Assembly (NCBI RefSeq): GCF_039537985.1 | Contig: NZ_BAABBN010000006.1 | Coordinates: 1 to 64,000 of the forward strand | Source: Litoribacillus peritrichatus | GTDB taxonomy: Bacteria > Pseudomonadota > Gammaproteobacteria > Pseudomonadales > Litoribrevibacteraceae | Direction of reading: 5' to 3' | Length of the DNA: 64,000 nucleotides | Shown here: positions 28,259-35,835 of the stretch, piece after piece | Layout: every line of letters starts with the position of its first letter | How positions within the stretch are numbered: position 1 is the first letter of the stretch | Translations under genes and position numbers: made by a program | The notes under the pieces: generated by a model | The model's input: only the letters and a program-made list of their open reading frames with translations | What the model was told of the DNA's origin: nothing | The model's database searches: none

Positions 28259-29158
28259 ATGTCACCAATTACAGTTCCGGCGCCAGCCAAATTAAACTTA
28301 TTCCTGCACATCACCGGTCAACGGGACAACGGCTACCACGACCTGCAAACGCTCTTTCAGTTCATCACGCTCCACGATCAACTGACCTTTGAGCCTCTGC
28401 AGGATGACACCATCATCGTCTGCAACAGCAAACTCAGCCATAAAGCCGCCGAGCACATACATCAAGAAGACAACCTGATATATAAAGCCGCAAAGGCCTT
28501 ATTGCCCTTCCGGACTAATCAAACAGGCGTTCAAATTGAATGCGACAAACAAATTCCCTCCGGGGCAGGTCTCGGTGGAGGCAGCTCAGATGCGGCCACG
28601 ACGCTTTTGGTGTTAAACGAACTTTGGAACTGCCAGCGCACCAATGACCAACTCAAAGAAATCGGTTTAAAGCTCGGGGCCGATGTCCCGATATTCATTC
28701 ATGGTCAGGCCGCATTTGCCGAAGGCGTGGGGGAAAACCTCACCGCAGTAGAGGTGAATGAACCTTGGTACGTTATCATTAAACCCAATGCTCACATCAG
28801 CACCGCAGAAATTTTTTCGCATCCTGACTTGACTAGAAACACATCACCGATCACAATATCGGCCGCTCTGAAGCAAGGCGGTCATAATGACTGCGAAAAA
28901 GTCGTCAGAAAGCTGTATCCGGATGTCGATATTGCAATGAATTGGCTCAGTCAGTTCAGTCCTGCAAAATTAACCGGTACAGGTGCTTGTGTCTTTGCTG
29001 AATTCAGTGAACAGCAACAAGCGGATGAAATTGCAAAACGGTACCGTCAACAAGGCAAAGCCTTTGAAGACAGTGTGTATGTTGCGCAAGGCATCAACGA
29101 CAATCCTGCACACAGAGCGTTGCGGGAACAGATTGACCTGGCTAACGCTCTCAGTTGA
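28259..29158 (+). CDS. ispE: 4-diphosphocytidyl-2-C-methyl-D-erythritol kinase
   Basis: ATP-dependent kinase of the MEP pathway to isoprenoids; GHMP-kinase family. Motifs PAPAKLNLFLHITGQRDNGYHDL and the ATP loop PSGAGLGGGSSDAATTL are present. The ATG at 28259 matches the conserved start and lies 10 bases after lolB; the earlier in-frame start inside lolB is not used by the family. 299 residues. Confidence 0.96.
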   Translation: MSPITVPAPAKLNLFLHITGQRDNGYHDLQTLFQFITLHDQLTFEPLQDDTIIVCNSKLSHKAAEHIHQEDNLIYKAAKALLPFRTNQTGVQIECDKQIPSGAGLGGGSSDAATTLLVLNELWNCQRTNDQLKEIGLKLGADVPIFIHGQAAFAEGVGENLTAVEVNEPWYVIIKPNAHISTAEIFSHPDLTRNTSPITISAALKQGGHNDCEKVVRKLYPDVDIAMNWLSQFSPAKLTGTGACVFAEFSEQQQADEIAKRYRQQGKAFEDSVYVAQGINDNPAHRALREQIDLANALS

Positions 29159-29180
29159 TCCTATCCTGTTTAAAGTTTGT

Positions 29181-29255
29181 TGGGGTATCGCCAAGCGGTA
29201 AGGCAACGGGTTTTGATCTCGTCATGCGTTGGTTCGAATCCAGCTACCCCAGCCA
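29181..29255 (+). tRNA. tRNA-Gln (anticodon TTG)
   Basis: Acceptor TGGGGTA pairs with TACCCCA; CCA is encoded. The D arm, T arm GGTTCGAATCC and an anticodon loop TTTTGAT with TTG in the centre are complete. It sits between ispE and prs, a conserved place for tRNA-Gln in this group. Confidence 0.96.
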
Positions 29256-29306
29256 CTTACTACTAAACCCAATTATTCAACCAGCTCCCCTAAAAGGTGT
29301 CGCGAA

Positions 29307-30248
29307 GTGTCCAAGTTAATGGTCTTTACGGGTAATGCTAACCCGGAACTCGCAAAAAAGGTGGTTGATCAGCTTTGTATTACTATGGGTGATGCAACAG
29401 TTGGTCAGTTCAGTGATGGTGAAATTCAGGTAGAACTGAATGAAAACGTACGTGGTAAGGACGTATTCATCGTCCAATCAACTTGCGTACCAACAAACGA
29501 TAATATCATGGAACTGATCATCATGGCCGATGCTCTGCGTCGTGCTTCAGCAGCAAGGATTACCGCTGTTGTTCCTTATTTCGGCTATGCTCGCCAAGAT
29601 CGTCGTCCTCGTTCAGCCCGTGTACCTATCAGTGCTCGCGTTGTCGCAGATATGATGCAAACATCCGGCATCGACCGCGTTCTTACAATGGACTTGCACG
29701 CTGACCAGATTCAAGGTTTCTTCAGCATTCCGGTAGACAACATTTATGGCTCACCGGTCTTGCTAGACGACATCGAACGTCAAAACTACGACAACCTTAC
29801 CGTCGTATCTCCTGACGTAGGCGGTGTAGTTCGAGCTCGCGCACTGGCAAAACTGCTGGGTGATGAGCTGGCGATCATTGATAAACGTCGCCCACGCGCC
29901 AACGAAGCGGAAATCATGCACATCATCGGTGACGTCGAAGGTCGCACTTGTGTATTGATCGACGACATGGTCGACACAGCCGGCACACTTTGCCAGGCTG
30001 CTGCAGCATTGAAAGCCAATGGTGCAGAAAAAGTTGTGGCTTACTGTACACACCCTGTACTTTCCGGCCCGGCAGTAGAACGTTTAAATTCATCGCACGT
30101 AGATGAATTGGTAGTAACAGACACCATTCCTTTGACAGGCGTAGCGGCGAACAGCCCACGCATTCGTCAATTGAGTGTTTCTGGCCTGTTGGCTGAATCG
30201 GTACGCCGCATCAGCAACGAAGAATCCATCAGCGCAATGTTCCGTTAA
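29307..30248 (+). CDS. prs: Ribose-phosphate pyrophosphokinase (PRPP synthetase)
   Basis: Makes PRPP from ribose 5-phosphate and ATP for nucleotide, histidine and NAD synthesis. VFTGNANPELAKKV, DLHADQIQGFF (flexible metal-binding loop region) and VLIDDMVDTAGT (PRPP loop) identify it. The probable start is the GTG at 29307, giving the family's usual VSKxMVFTGN end and a proper distance to AAAAGG; the ATG at 29319 is possible. About 313 residues. Confidence 0.96.
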   Translation: MSKLMVFTGNANPELAKKVVDQLCITMGDATVGQFSDGEIQVELNENVRGKDVFIVQSTCVPTNDNIMELIIMADALRRASAARITAVVPYFGYARQDRRPRSARVPISARVVADMMQTSGIDRVLTMDLHADQIQGFFSIPVDNIYGSPVLLDDIERQNYDNLTVVSPDVGGVVRARALAKLLGDELAIIDKRRPRANEAEIMHIIGDVEGRTCVLIDDMVDTAGTLCQAAAALKANGAEKVVAYCTHPVLSGPAVERLNSSHVDELVVTDTIPLTGVAANSPRIRQLSVSGLLAESVRRISNEESISAMFR

Positions 30249-30380
30249 TACAGCAGACTCCGTCTTCTTTATTAATTCATTGCCTGATAACTCGACGCTG
30301 AATCCGCATGAACGATTCAGCGATATAAAACTTCCAGTCTCGCTGGTCGCAAGCAGATTGGTACATTGAAGGTAAATACA

Positions 30381-31004
30381 ATGGTTGATTTCGTATTAAA
30401 CGCAGAAGTTCGCGATGATCAGGGGAAAGGTGCGAGCCGCCGCCTACGTCGTGAAGCTGGTAAAGTTCCGGCTATCATTTACGGTGGTGCTAAAAACCGT
30501 AAGCCACAGTCAATTACTTTGGCTGCAAACGAACTGGACAAAGCATTGATGAACGAAGCGTTCTTCTCTCACGTCCTGACTTTGAAAGTTGGCGACAAAG
30601 AAGAGCAAGTAGTTCTTAAAGACCTACAGCGTCACCCGGCTAAGCCTGTGATCTATCACGCTGACTTCCTACGTGTAACTAAGAGCACTGTTCTTACTAA
30701 GACTGTTCCTCTTCACTTCATCAACGAAGACACAAGTGTTGGTGTTAAGCAGCAAGGCGGTAAGATCTCTCATAACGCAGCTGACATTCAGATCAAGTGT
30801 ACTATCGCTACTCTACCTGAGTTCATCGAAGTAGACATGGCAGCGGTTGAAGCAGGTCAAACTGTTCACCTTTCTGACATCAAACTGCCTAAAGGTGTTT
30901 CTTCTGTTCAGCTTGCTCTTGGCGCTGACCACGATGCAGCAATCGCTTCTATCGCTAAGAAAGCAACTGCAAGCGACGAAGAAGGCGAAGCAGCTGCTGA
31001 GTAA
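30381..31004 (+). CDS. rplY: 50S ribosomal protein L25 (long, Ctc-type)
   Basis: Binds 5S rRNA. 207 residues: an N-terminal L25 domain (VRDDQGKGASRRLRREAGKVPAIIYGG) and the C-terminal TL5/Ctc beta-domain, ending in an acidic tail. The ATG at 30381 has GAAGG upstream. Codon use is highly biased, as expected of a ribosomal protein. Its place after prs and before pth is standard. Confidence 0.97.
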   Translation: MVDFVLNAEVRDDQGKGASRRLRREAGKVPAIIYGGAKNRKPQSITLAANELDKALMNEAFFSHVLTLKVGDKEEQVVLKDLQRHPAKPVIYHADFLRVTKSTVLTKTVPLHFINEDTSVGVKQQGGKISHNAADIQIKCTIATLPEFIEVDMAAVEAGQTVHLSDIKLPKGVSSVQLALGADHDAAIASIAKKATASDEEGEAAAE

Positions 31005-31088
31005 TTCTCTGCACGCTGTAATGTAGATCGTTTTTAAAACTCGAATTTTAAAATCTGGATTTAAAAACGCTGCACACAAGGAACCGGC

Positions 31089-31673
31089 ATGACTGACATT
31101 CGTTTAATCGTAGGCTTGGGTAACCCAGGCAGTGAATATGATCAAACCCGTCACAATGCCGGTTTTTTGTTTCTGGATGAAATTGCCCGCCAATACAACG
31201 GCAACTTCCGACCAGAAAAGAAATACGCAGGCGAATACTGCAAGGTTCGTATCAATGGTGAAGAAGTCCACCTTCTCAAACCTATGACTTACATGAACCG
31301 AAGTGGTCAAGCCGTTGGCCCTCTGGCTAACTTCTACAAGATCTCCCCGGAACAAATCCTTGTTGTTCACGATGAACTGGACATCCCTCCTGGCACAGCC
31401 AAATTAAAAAAAGGCGGCGGTCACGGCGGACATAATGGCCTGAAAGACATCATTCGTTGTTTAGCCAACAGCAAAGAATTTCATCGTTTACGCATTGGCA
31501 TCGGCCACCCAGGCGACAGCAAACTCGTCGCAAATTTTGTGCTAAAAAAAGCCCCTCTGGCTGAAATGCAATCCATCGAAGCAACCATTGATGAAGCTGC
31601 GCGAGTCCTTCCGTTATTTTTAGACGGCGACAGCAGCAAAGCGATGAATCAGCTCCACAGTTTTAAAGGTTAA
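31089..31673 (+). CDS. pth: Peptidyl-tRNA hydrolase
   Basis: Recycles peptidyl-tRNA released by drop-off. Catalytic His in TRHNAGF, Asp in VVHDELDIPPG, and GGHGGHNGLKD are all present. 194 residues, full length; AAGGA is placed correctly before the ATG. Confidence 0.97.
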   Translation: MTDIRLIVGLGNPGSEYDQTRHNAGFLFLDEIARQYNGNFRPEKKYAGEYCKVRINGEEVHLLKPMTYMNRSGQAVGPLANFYKISPEQILVVHDELDIPPGTAKLKKGGGHGGHNGLKDIIRCLANSKEFHRLRIGIGHPGDSKLVANFVLKKAPLAEMQSIEATIDEAARVLPLFLDGDSSKAMNQLHSFKG

Positions 31674-31693
31674 TTTCCGCTGCGCAATTTCTC

Positions 31694-31749
31694 TTAAGAA
31701 CTTGTCGTTAAGAACTTGCCGTTAAGAACCTGTCGTTAAGAACTTTCCG
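31694..31749 (+). repeat. Tandem repeat, four copies of a 14-base unit
   Basis: Four adjacent near-identical units of TTAAGAACTTGTCG, with one to three substitutions, lie 20 bases after pth in the 286-base pth-ychF gap. A partial fifth unit (TTGCGAAC) follows. Nothing else is evident in that gap apart from the expected ychF promoter. Confidence 0.85.
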
Positions 31750-31959
31750 TTGCGAACAACGCTCACCTTAGCCACTTTTATCCATCTCTCGCACGCCTTT
31801 GTTCAGAAAATCACCAACAACGCTTTCAACCACTATACCTGCACGTAAAAACCCCTATAATAGCCCCTTTCAAAATTTTCATCCGAGCAACATCGATTAG
31901 CTTCTTTCTGATTTCAGGGTTGCTATCTCCCGCTCGCACAACGTATACAGGTATAATTC

Positions 31960-33051
31960 ATGGGTTTTAAGTGCGGTATCGTAGGCTTACCAAACGTTGG
32001 TAAATCAACACTGTTCAATGCATTAACCAAAGCAGAAATCGACGCAGCTAACTTTCCGTTCTGCACCATCGAGCCAAACTCCGGCATTGTACCTATGCCC
32101 GACCCACGCCTGGAAAAACTGGAAGCCATTGTTAACCCAGAAAAAGTCATCCCGACCACAATGGAGTTCGTAGACATTGCAGGCCTGGTAAAAGGCGCTT
32201 CCAAGGGTGAAGGATTAGGCAACCAATTCCTGGCCAACATCCGTGAAACCGACGCCATTGCTCACGTTGTGCGCTGTTTTGAAGATGAAAACGTCATTCA
32301 CGTTGAAAACCGTATTGATCCGGCCGATGACGTTGATGTTATCAACATGGAACTGATTCTGGCCGATCTTGAAAGCGTTGAGAAACAACATCAGAAAGTT
32401 CAGCGAACAGCCAAAAGCGGCAACAAAGACGCCATCAAGCAGAAAGAACTGCTGGAAAAGCTCATTGCTCACTTCGAAGCAGGTTTACCGGCACGCACCC
32501 TTGAGCTTTCAGACGACGACTGGAAAACCGTTCGCCAGTTCCACCTGATTACCAACAAACCAACCATGTACATCGCCAACGTTGACGAAGAAGGCTTCGA
32601 AAATAACCCTCACCTGGACACAGTACGTGAAATCGCCGCCAAAGAAGGCGCTGTGGTGGTTCCTATCTGCAATAAGTTAGAAGCAGACATAGCCGAACTG
32701 GAAGACGAAGAAAAAGAAGAGTTCCTGGAAGAAATGGGCATGGACGAAGCAGGCCTTGACCGAGTTATCCGTGCAGGCTATGAGCTTCTGGGCCTTCAGA
32801 CCTACTTCACTGCCGGCGTTAAAGAAGTTCGCGCCTGGACTGTCAAAGTGGGAGCAACAGCACCACAAGGCGCTGGCGTGATTCATACCGACTTCGAAAA
32901 AGGCTTCATCCGTGCTGAAGTCATCAGTTACGACGATTTCATTGAGTTCAACGGTGAAAGCGGAGCCAAAGAAGCCGGTAAATGGCGTTTGGAAGGTAAA
33001 GACTACATCATCAAAGACGGTGACGTAGTGCATTTCCGCTTCAACGTATAA
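31960..33051 (+). CDS. ychF: Ribosome-associated ATPase YchF/OLA1
   Basis: Obg-family P-loop NTPase that prefers ATP. Motifs GLPNVGKSTLFNALT (P loop), ANFPFCTIEPN (switch I), DIAGLVKGASKGEGLGNQFL (switch II) and a C-terminal TGS domain. 363 residues, normal. Follows pth as usual. Confidence 0.97.
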   Translation: MGFKCGIVGLPNVGKSTLFNALTKAEIDAANFPFCTIEPNSGIVPMPDPRLEKLEAIVNPEKVIPTTMEFVDIAGLVKGASKGEGLGNQFLANIRETDAIAHVVRCFEDENVIHVENRIDPADDVDVINMELILADLESVEKQHQKVQRTAKSGNKDAIKQKELLEKLIAHFEAGLPARTLELSDDDWKTVRQFHLITNKPTMYIANVDEEGFENNPHLDTVREIAAKEGAVVVPICNKLEADIAELEDEEKEEFLEEMGMDEAGLDRVIRAGYELLGLQTYFTAGVKEVRAWTVKVGATAPQGAGVIHTDFEKGFIRAEVISYDDFIEFNGESGAKEAGKWRLEGKDYIIKDGDVVHFRFNV

Positions 33052-33121
33052 ATTTTTAAGAAAACTTCGAATTATGTATTGACAGAACCCGAGTCGATCT
33101 CCATAATGCGCAGCCTGAAGT

Positions 33122-33198
33122 GGCAACGTAGCTCAGCTGGTTAGAGCACAGCACTCATAATGCTGGGGTCGGCAGTTCAAGTCTGCCCGTTGCTACCA
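33122..33198 (+). tRNA. tRNA-Met (elongator, anticodon CAT)
   Basis: Acceptor GGCAACG pairs with CGTTGCT with a terminal mismatch-tolerant first pair, D arm AGCTCAGCTGGTTAGAGC, loop CTCATAA with CAT, and encoded CCA. The layout is like the elongator methionine tRNA of E. coli rather than the initiator, which has three consecutive G:C pairs in the anticodon stem. Confidence 0.93.
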
Positions 33199-33206
33199 CT
33201 TATTTT

Positions 33207-33236
33207 AAAAGCCTGCTTTCTTAAGCAGGCTTTTTT
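33207..33236 (+). terminator. Rho-independent terminator after tRNA-Met
   Basis: Stem AAGCCTGCTT / AAGCAGGCTT with a short TCTT loop and a following run of six T, eight bases after the tRNA. Confidence 0.93.
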
Positions 33237-33364
33237 CGTTTCTACCCTATTGTTTCTCTGAGATGCCAGCCACGCAAAACCCCACTTAGAAGCCGCCTAA
33301 GGATATTTAGTGATTGCAAAGCGAAGTAACCGCAGTAAATTGAAGAACTCCATAGATTATTAAT

Positions 33365-33562
33365 ATGAATAGAACGATAAACATCTTAGTGTATATCCTC
33401 ATCTTCTTACTCGTCATATGGCAATGGCGAACCATGAGTGAAGGAATGAAAGATCTCACTTTCTATACAGTTTTCTTGATTACTTTAATTCAGGGGAACG
33501 TCTTAATGTTCAAATTAGAAAAACTCAAAGAAAAGCTTCGAGTACAAAACAGCGAGGAATAA
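33365..33562 (+). CDS. Small membrane protein, unknown
   Basis: 65 residues with two hydrophobic helices (about 6-21 and 31-49) and a charged KLEKLKEKLRVQNSEE tail. No family recognised and the ribosome-binding site is weak. It lies alone between the tRNA terminator and the Crp/Fnr gene. Coding status is supported only by its amino-acid pattern. Confidence 0.45.
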   Translation: MNRTINILVYILIFLLVIWQWRTMSEGMKDLTFYTVFLITLIQGNVLMFKLEKLKEKLRVQNSEE

Positions 33563-33630
33563 ACGGAGTCTTTCTGCATCAACATCTCAAAAAAATCGGC
33601 TTATCCATTTCGTTCCACTGAAAACATTCC

Positions 33631-34401
33631 TTAAAGCCATTTCGGCGCCAAGTTACAGCAACCCGCCATACTTGTGTTTTGAACGCCGGATTGATCCATC
33701 ATCAGATTGCCGGAAGTAATTAAAGGCAAATTCACAAGGTCGCACATTTTCTTGATATCCAATAACACTACGGTCTGTCTTTTGCCACTGATGGCTTCTG
33801 CCTGACGTAACCGTTGAAATAGCCGGGACAGGGTTTCCGGGGCAATATTCAATTGCCCGGCCAGAATAGAGTGCGATACGGGCAGAGTTAGCCATTCACT
33901 GTGTTGAAGCTGATGCTGCTCAAGTAAATAAGCGACCAAGCGCTGGCCGGCATTTTTTAGGGTTAGCTGGTCTATCCGATTGACCGTTTGATGCAGTCGC
34001 GTCGACATGGCAGATAGCAACTGCATGGCGTAATCCGGGTTATCTTTGCAAAGATCCAACAAAGCTAAGCGCGAAAAAATCAGCAATTCACAATCCTGTT
34101 CGGCTCGCGCACTGACCGGATAAACGTTCGGTTTCATGAACATGGCCGATTCCGCAATCGTATCGCCATTTCGTACTTGCTGGAACACCTTCTCATCCCC
34201 TTCAGGAGACAAGCGGTACAAATTAATCACTCCAGAGGTCAGCTGGTAAAAGTAATCCGCCTCTTCCCCTTCATGAAATAAATGCTTACCTGCTTTCAAT
34301 TTACGGCGCCGCATACCATTCGTCAGGTGGGCACGGTACTGAGCCGAAATATCCTTAAAGATCAACGAACTTTGCAATGATTCTTGTATGACCAGATCCA
34401 T
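33631..34401 (-). CDS. Crp/Fnr-family transcription regulator
   Basis: About 256 residues: cyclic-nucleotide-binding-type sensor domain (about 20-140; FHEGEEADYFYQLTSGVINLYR) and a C-terminal winged helix whose recognition helix IAPETLSRLFQRLR carries the ExxSR pattern used by FNR/DNR proteins to read TTGA half-sites. The four N-terminal cluster cysteines of FNR are absent, so it is not a canonical oxygen-sensing FNR; a DNR-like or other sensor is possible. A C-terminal tail contains GCCN. ATG at 34401 has GGTGGA upstream. A TTGAC-N4-GTCAT palindrome lies just before the start. Confidence 0.85.
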   Translation of the reverse strand: MDLVIQESLQSSLIFKDISAQYRAHLTNGMRRRKLKAGKHLFHEGEEADYFYQLTSGVINLYRLSPEGDEKVFQQVRNGDTIAESAMFMKPNVYPVSARAEQDCELLIFSRLALLDLCKDNPDYAMQLLSAMSTRLHQTVNRIDQLTLKNAGQRLVAYLLEQHQLQHSEWLTLPVSHSILAGQLNIAPETLSRLFQRLRQAEAISGKRQTVVLLDIKKMCDLVNLPLITSGNLMMDQSGVQNTSMAGCCNLAPKWL

Positions 34402-34414
34402 ATTTTCCACCCAA

Positions 34415-34430
34415 TTGACAAATGTCATTT
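34415..34430. promoter_or_regulatory. Crp/Fnr-type palindrome in front of the regulator gene
   Basis: TTGACAAATGTCATTT; the palindromic core TTGAC-AAAT-GTCAT starts 14 bases before the regulator's ATG. The same 16 bases with one change recur at 35047-35062 before the TonB-receptor operon. Binding by the adjacent regulator, and autoregulation, is inference. Confidence 0.5.
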
Positions 34431-34453
34431 ATATTCTGGCGAAGAACATTATC

Positions 34454-34472
34454 ATAATCGAGAATCATTTGC
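34454..34472. promoter_or_regulatory. Partial Fur-box-like site in the divergent promoter
   Basis: The right half GAGAATCATTTGC matches a Fur half-site well but the left half is shifted (about 11 of 19 consensus positions). It lies between the regulator and the CopD-like gene. Weak evidence alone; supported by three better matches elsewhere in the accessory region. Confidence 0.35.
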
Positions 34473-34548
34473 ATATAGCATGCATTACTGTTCACTAGCG
34501 ATGGCTGCTTTCGTGCAAAAGCCTCTTATTGATTTGGAGTAAAAGTTC

Positions 34549-34989
34549 ATGAGTTACGGAGTATTAGTCGGCTTACATTTATTGTGCGGCTCTATTTTTA
34601 TTGGCATCGTGGCATTTGAAGTGCTCATTCTCGAAGGCATACGCCCTCATCTGCCCGCCAGAACCATGGCACTGGTAGAACAAGGCATTCATTTACGGGG
34701 CCGTAAAATCATGCCGTGGGTGGTGGTGACCTTATTTGCTTCGGGCATCACTATGGCCTATCAACATTACAGCAATATTGGCTGGCCGTTTGACAGCAGC
34801 TTTGGCACCTTGCTGGCCGTCAAGATTCTTCTAGCACTCAGTGTGCTCGTTCATTTCATTATTGCGATGAAACACTCCATCTGCGGTGACATGACTTCTA
34901 AGCGCTTTAAGTACACCCACCTCAGTGTTTTTGCACATATGTTGGCGATTATTTTCCTGGCCAAGGGGATGTATTACATCCAATGGTAA
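34549..34989 (+). CDS. CopD-like four-helix membrane protein
   Basis: 146 residues with four membrane helices (about 5-27, 52-72, 84-104, 123-143) and conserved-looking histidines near helix ends (H9, H48, H98, H108, H123, H129). The pattern resembles the CopD / b-type-cytochrome-like membrane families, which handle copper or heme. GGAG is nine bases before the ATG. Divergent from the Crp/Fnr gene, which may control it. The family call is by resemblance only. Confidence 0.6.
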   Translation: MSYGVLVGLHLLCGSIFIGIVAFEVLILEGIRPHLPARTMALVEQGIHLRGRKIMPWVVVTLFASGITMAYQHYSNIGWPFDSSFGTLLAVKILLALSVLVHFIIAMKHSICGDMTSKRFKYTHLSVFAHMLAIIFLAKGMYYIQW

Positions 34990-35046
34990 GCATCAAAAGC
35001 TTAGCCGCATAAGTTTTCACATTATTTTTATCACTCACACCTCAAC

Positions 35047-35062
35047 TTGATAAATGTCATTT
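35047..35062. promoter_or_regulatory. Crp/Fnr-type palindrome before the TonB-receptor operon
   Basis: TTGATAAATGTCATTT, identical to the site at 34415-34430 at 15 of 16 positions; 8 of 10 to the FNR palindrome TTGAT-N4-ATCAA. It lies 139 bases before the first gene of the operon. Confidence 0.5.
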
Positions 35063-35090
35063 GAGTTTGAAAAAGTTCCGATAGACTAAT

Positions 35091-35109
35091 ACAAATGATA
35101 ATCACTTAG
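35091..35109. promoter_or_regulatory. Fur-box-like site before the TonB-receptor operon
   Basis: ACAAATGATAATCACTTAG contains an uninterrupted 11-base match AATGATAATCA to the 19-base Fur consensus (12 of 19 overall). It lies 40-60 bases before the first possible start codon. Iron control of a TonB-dependent receptor operon is expected biology; binding is not shown. Confidence 0.55.
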
Positions 35110-35185
35110 ATTTAAGAATGTCGGTGATTATCGTATTGAAGGTACCAATGTGTACCGGCCTATCAACTTTATTACGAGCGTAACG

Positions 35186-35689
35186 ATGAAACTAACACAT
35201 ATATTTTCAGCCTCCATTCTAGCCTTAGCTTGCTCTGCCGGTTCCGCGTTTGCAGGAACGCCGGGACTAACAGGCATACATACAGGCAACTATGACTTAC
35301 AAGTCAAAACCACCTCTGGTGCTTTGAAAGCAATCAGCTACAAGAGTTACAGCTGGACCTGGGATTTTGATGCGCAAACGGCCACGTTTGACGGGGGTTA
35401 TATCAGAAGCCCGCACTCCATCATCCCTCTGGCATACAAAGCGCATACTCCGATCGAGCTGACTGACAATGGCGATGGAACCTACACCGCTGATTACGAA
35501 TTCCAAGCGTATAACCCCCTCTACGGCAATCCAAAGGCTGCGACCAGCACTACCTTTGAAATTACCGACACAGGCTCAGGGCTACAAATTAAGACGCTGG
35601 ATACAAACAACAATGGCGTACCCGGAACGCCGATCATCGGCATTTTCCCATTCGACATTGAATTGGACTGGGCTGGCGTAACCAATTGA
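35186..35689 (+). CDS. Exported protein made of a single 'GLTGxYxG' domain
   Basis: 167 residues: signal peptide (ends SAGSAFA), then one domain of about 145 residues running from GTPGLTGIHTGNYDL through YSWTWDFDAQTATFDGG, DNGDGTYTADYEF, YGNPKAATSTTFEIT and GVPGTPIIGIFPF. The same landmarks occur in order in the two larger proteins of this operon, so this is the bare domain. I recognise no known family. No cysteines or obvious catalytic residues in the mature part. An in-frame GTG at 35150 with AAGG upstream would lengthen the N terminus; a short out-of-frame ATG reading frame (35148-35183) ends two bases before this ATG. Confidence 0.75.
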   Translation: MKLTHIFSASILALACSAGSAFAGTPGLTGIHTGNYDLQVKTTSGALKAISYKSYSWTWDFDAQTATFDGGYIRSPHSIIPLAYKAHTPIELTDNGDGTYTADYEFQAYNPLYGNPKAATSTTFEITDTGSGLQIKTLDTNNNGVPGTPIIGIFPFDIELDWAGVTN

Positions 35690-35835
35690 TTTGAAGCATT
35701 CCGCAATCTTTGAAGACGTCGGCTATTCAGACTTTTTCGAAGATTGCAGAACAGAGGATTGAAACCTGATTATTCAGGATAGTCATTCAACCGCTTCAAC
35801 GTTCACACATGATCTGACTCTTTAATGGCACTCTT

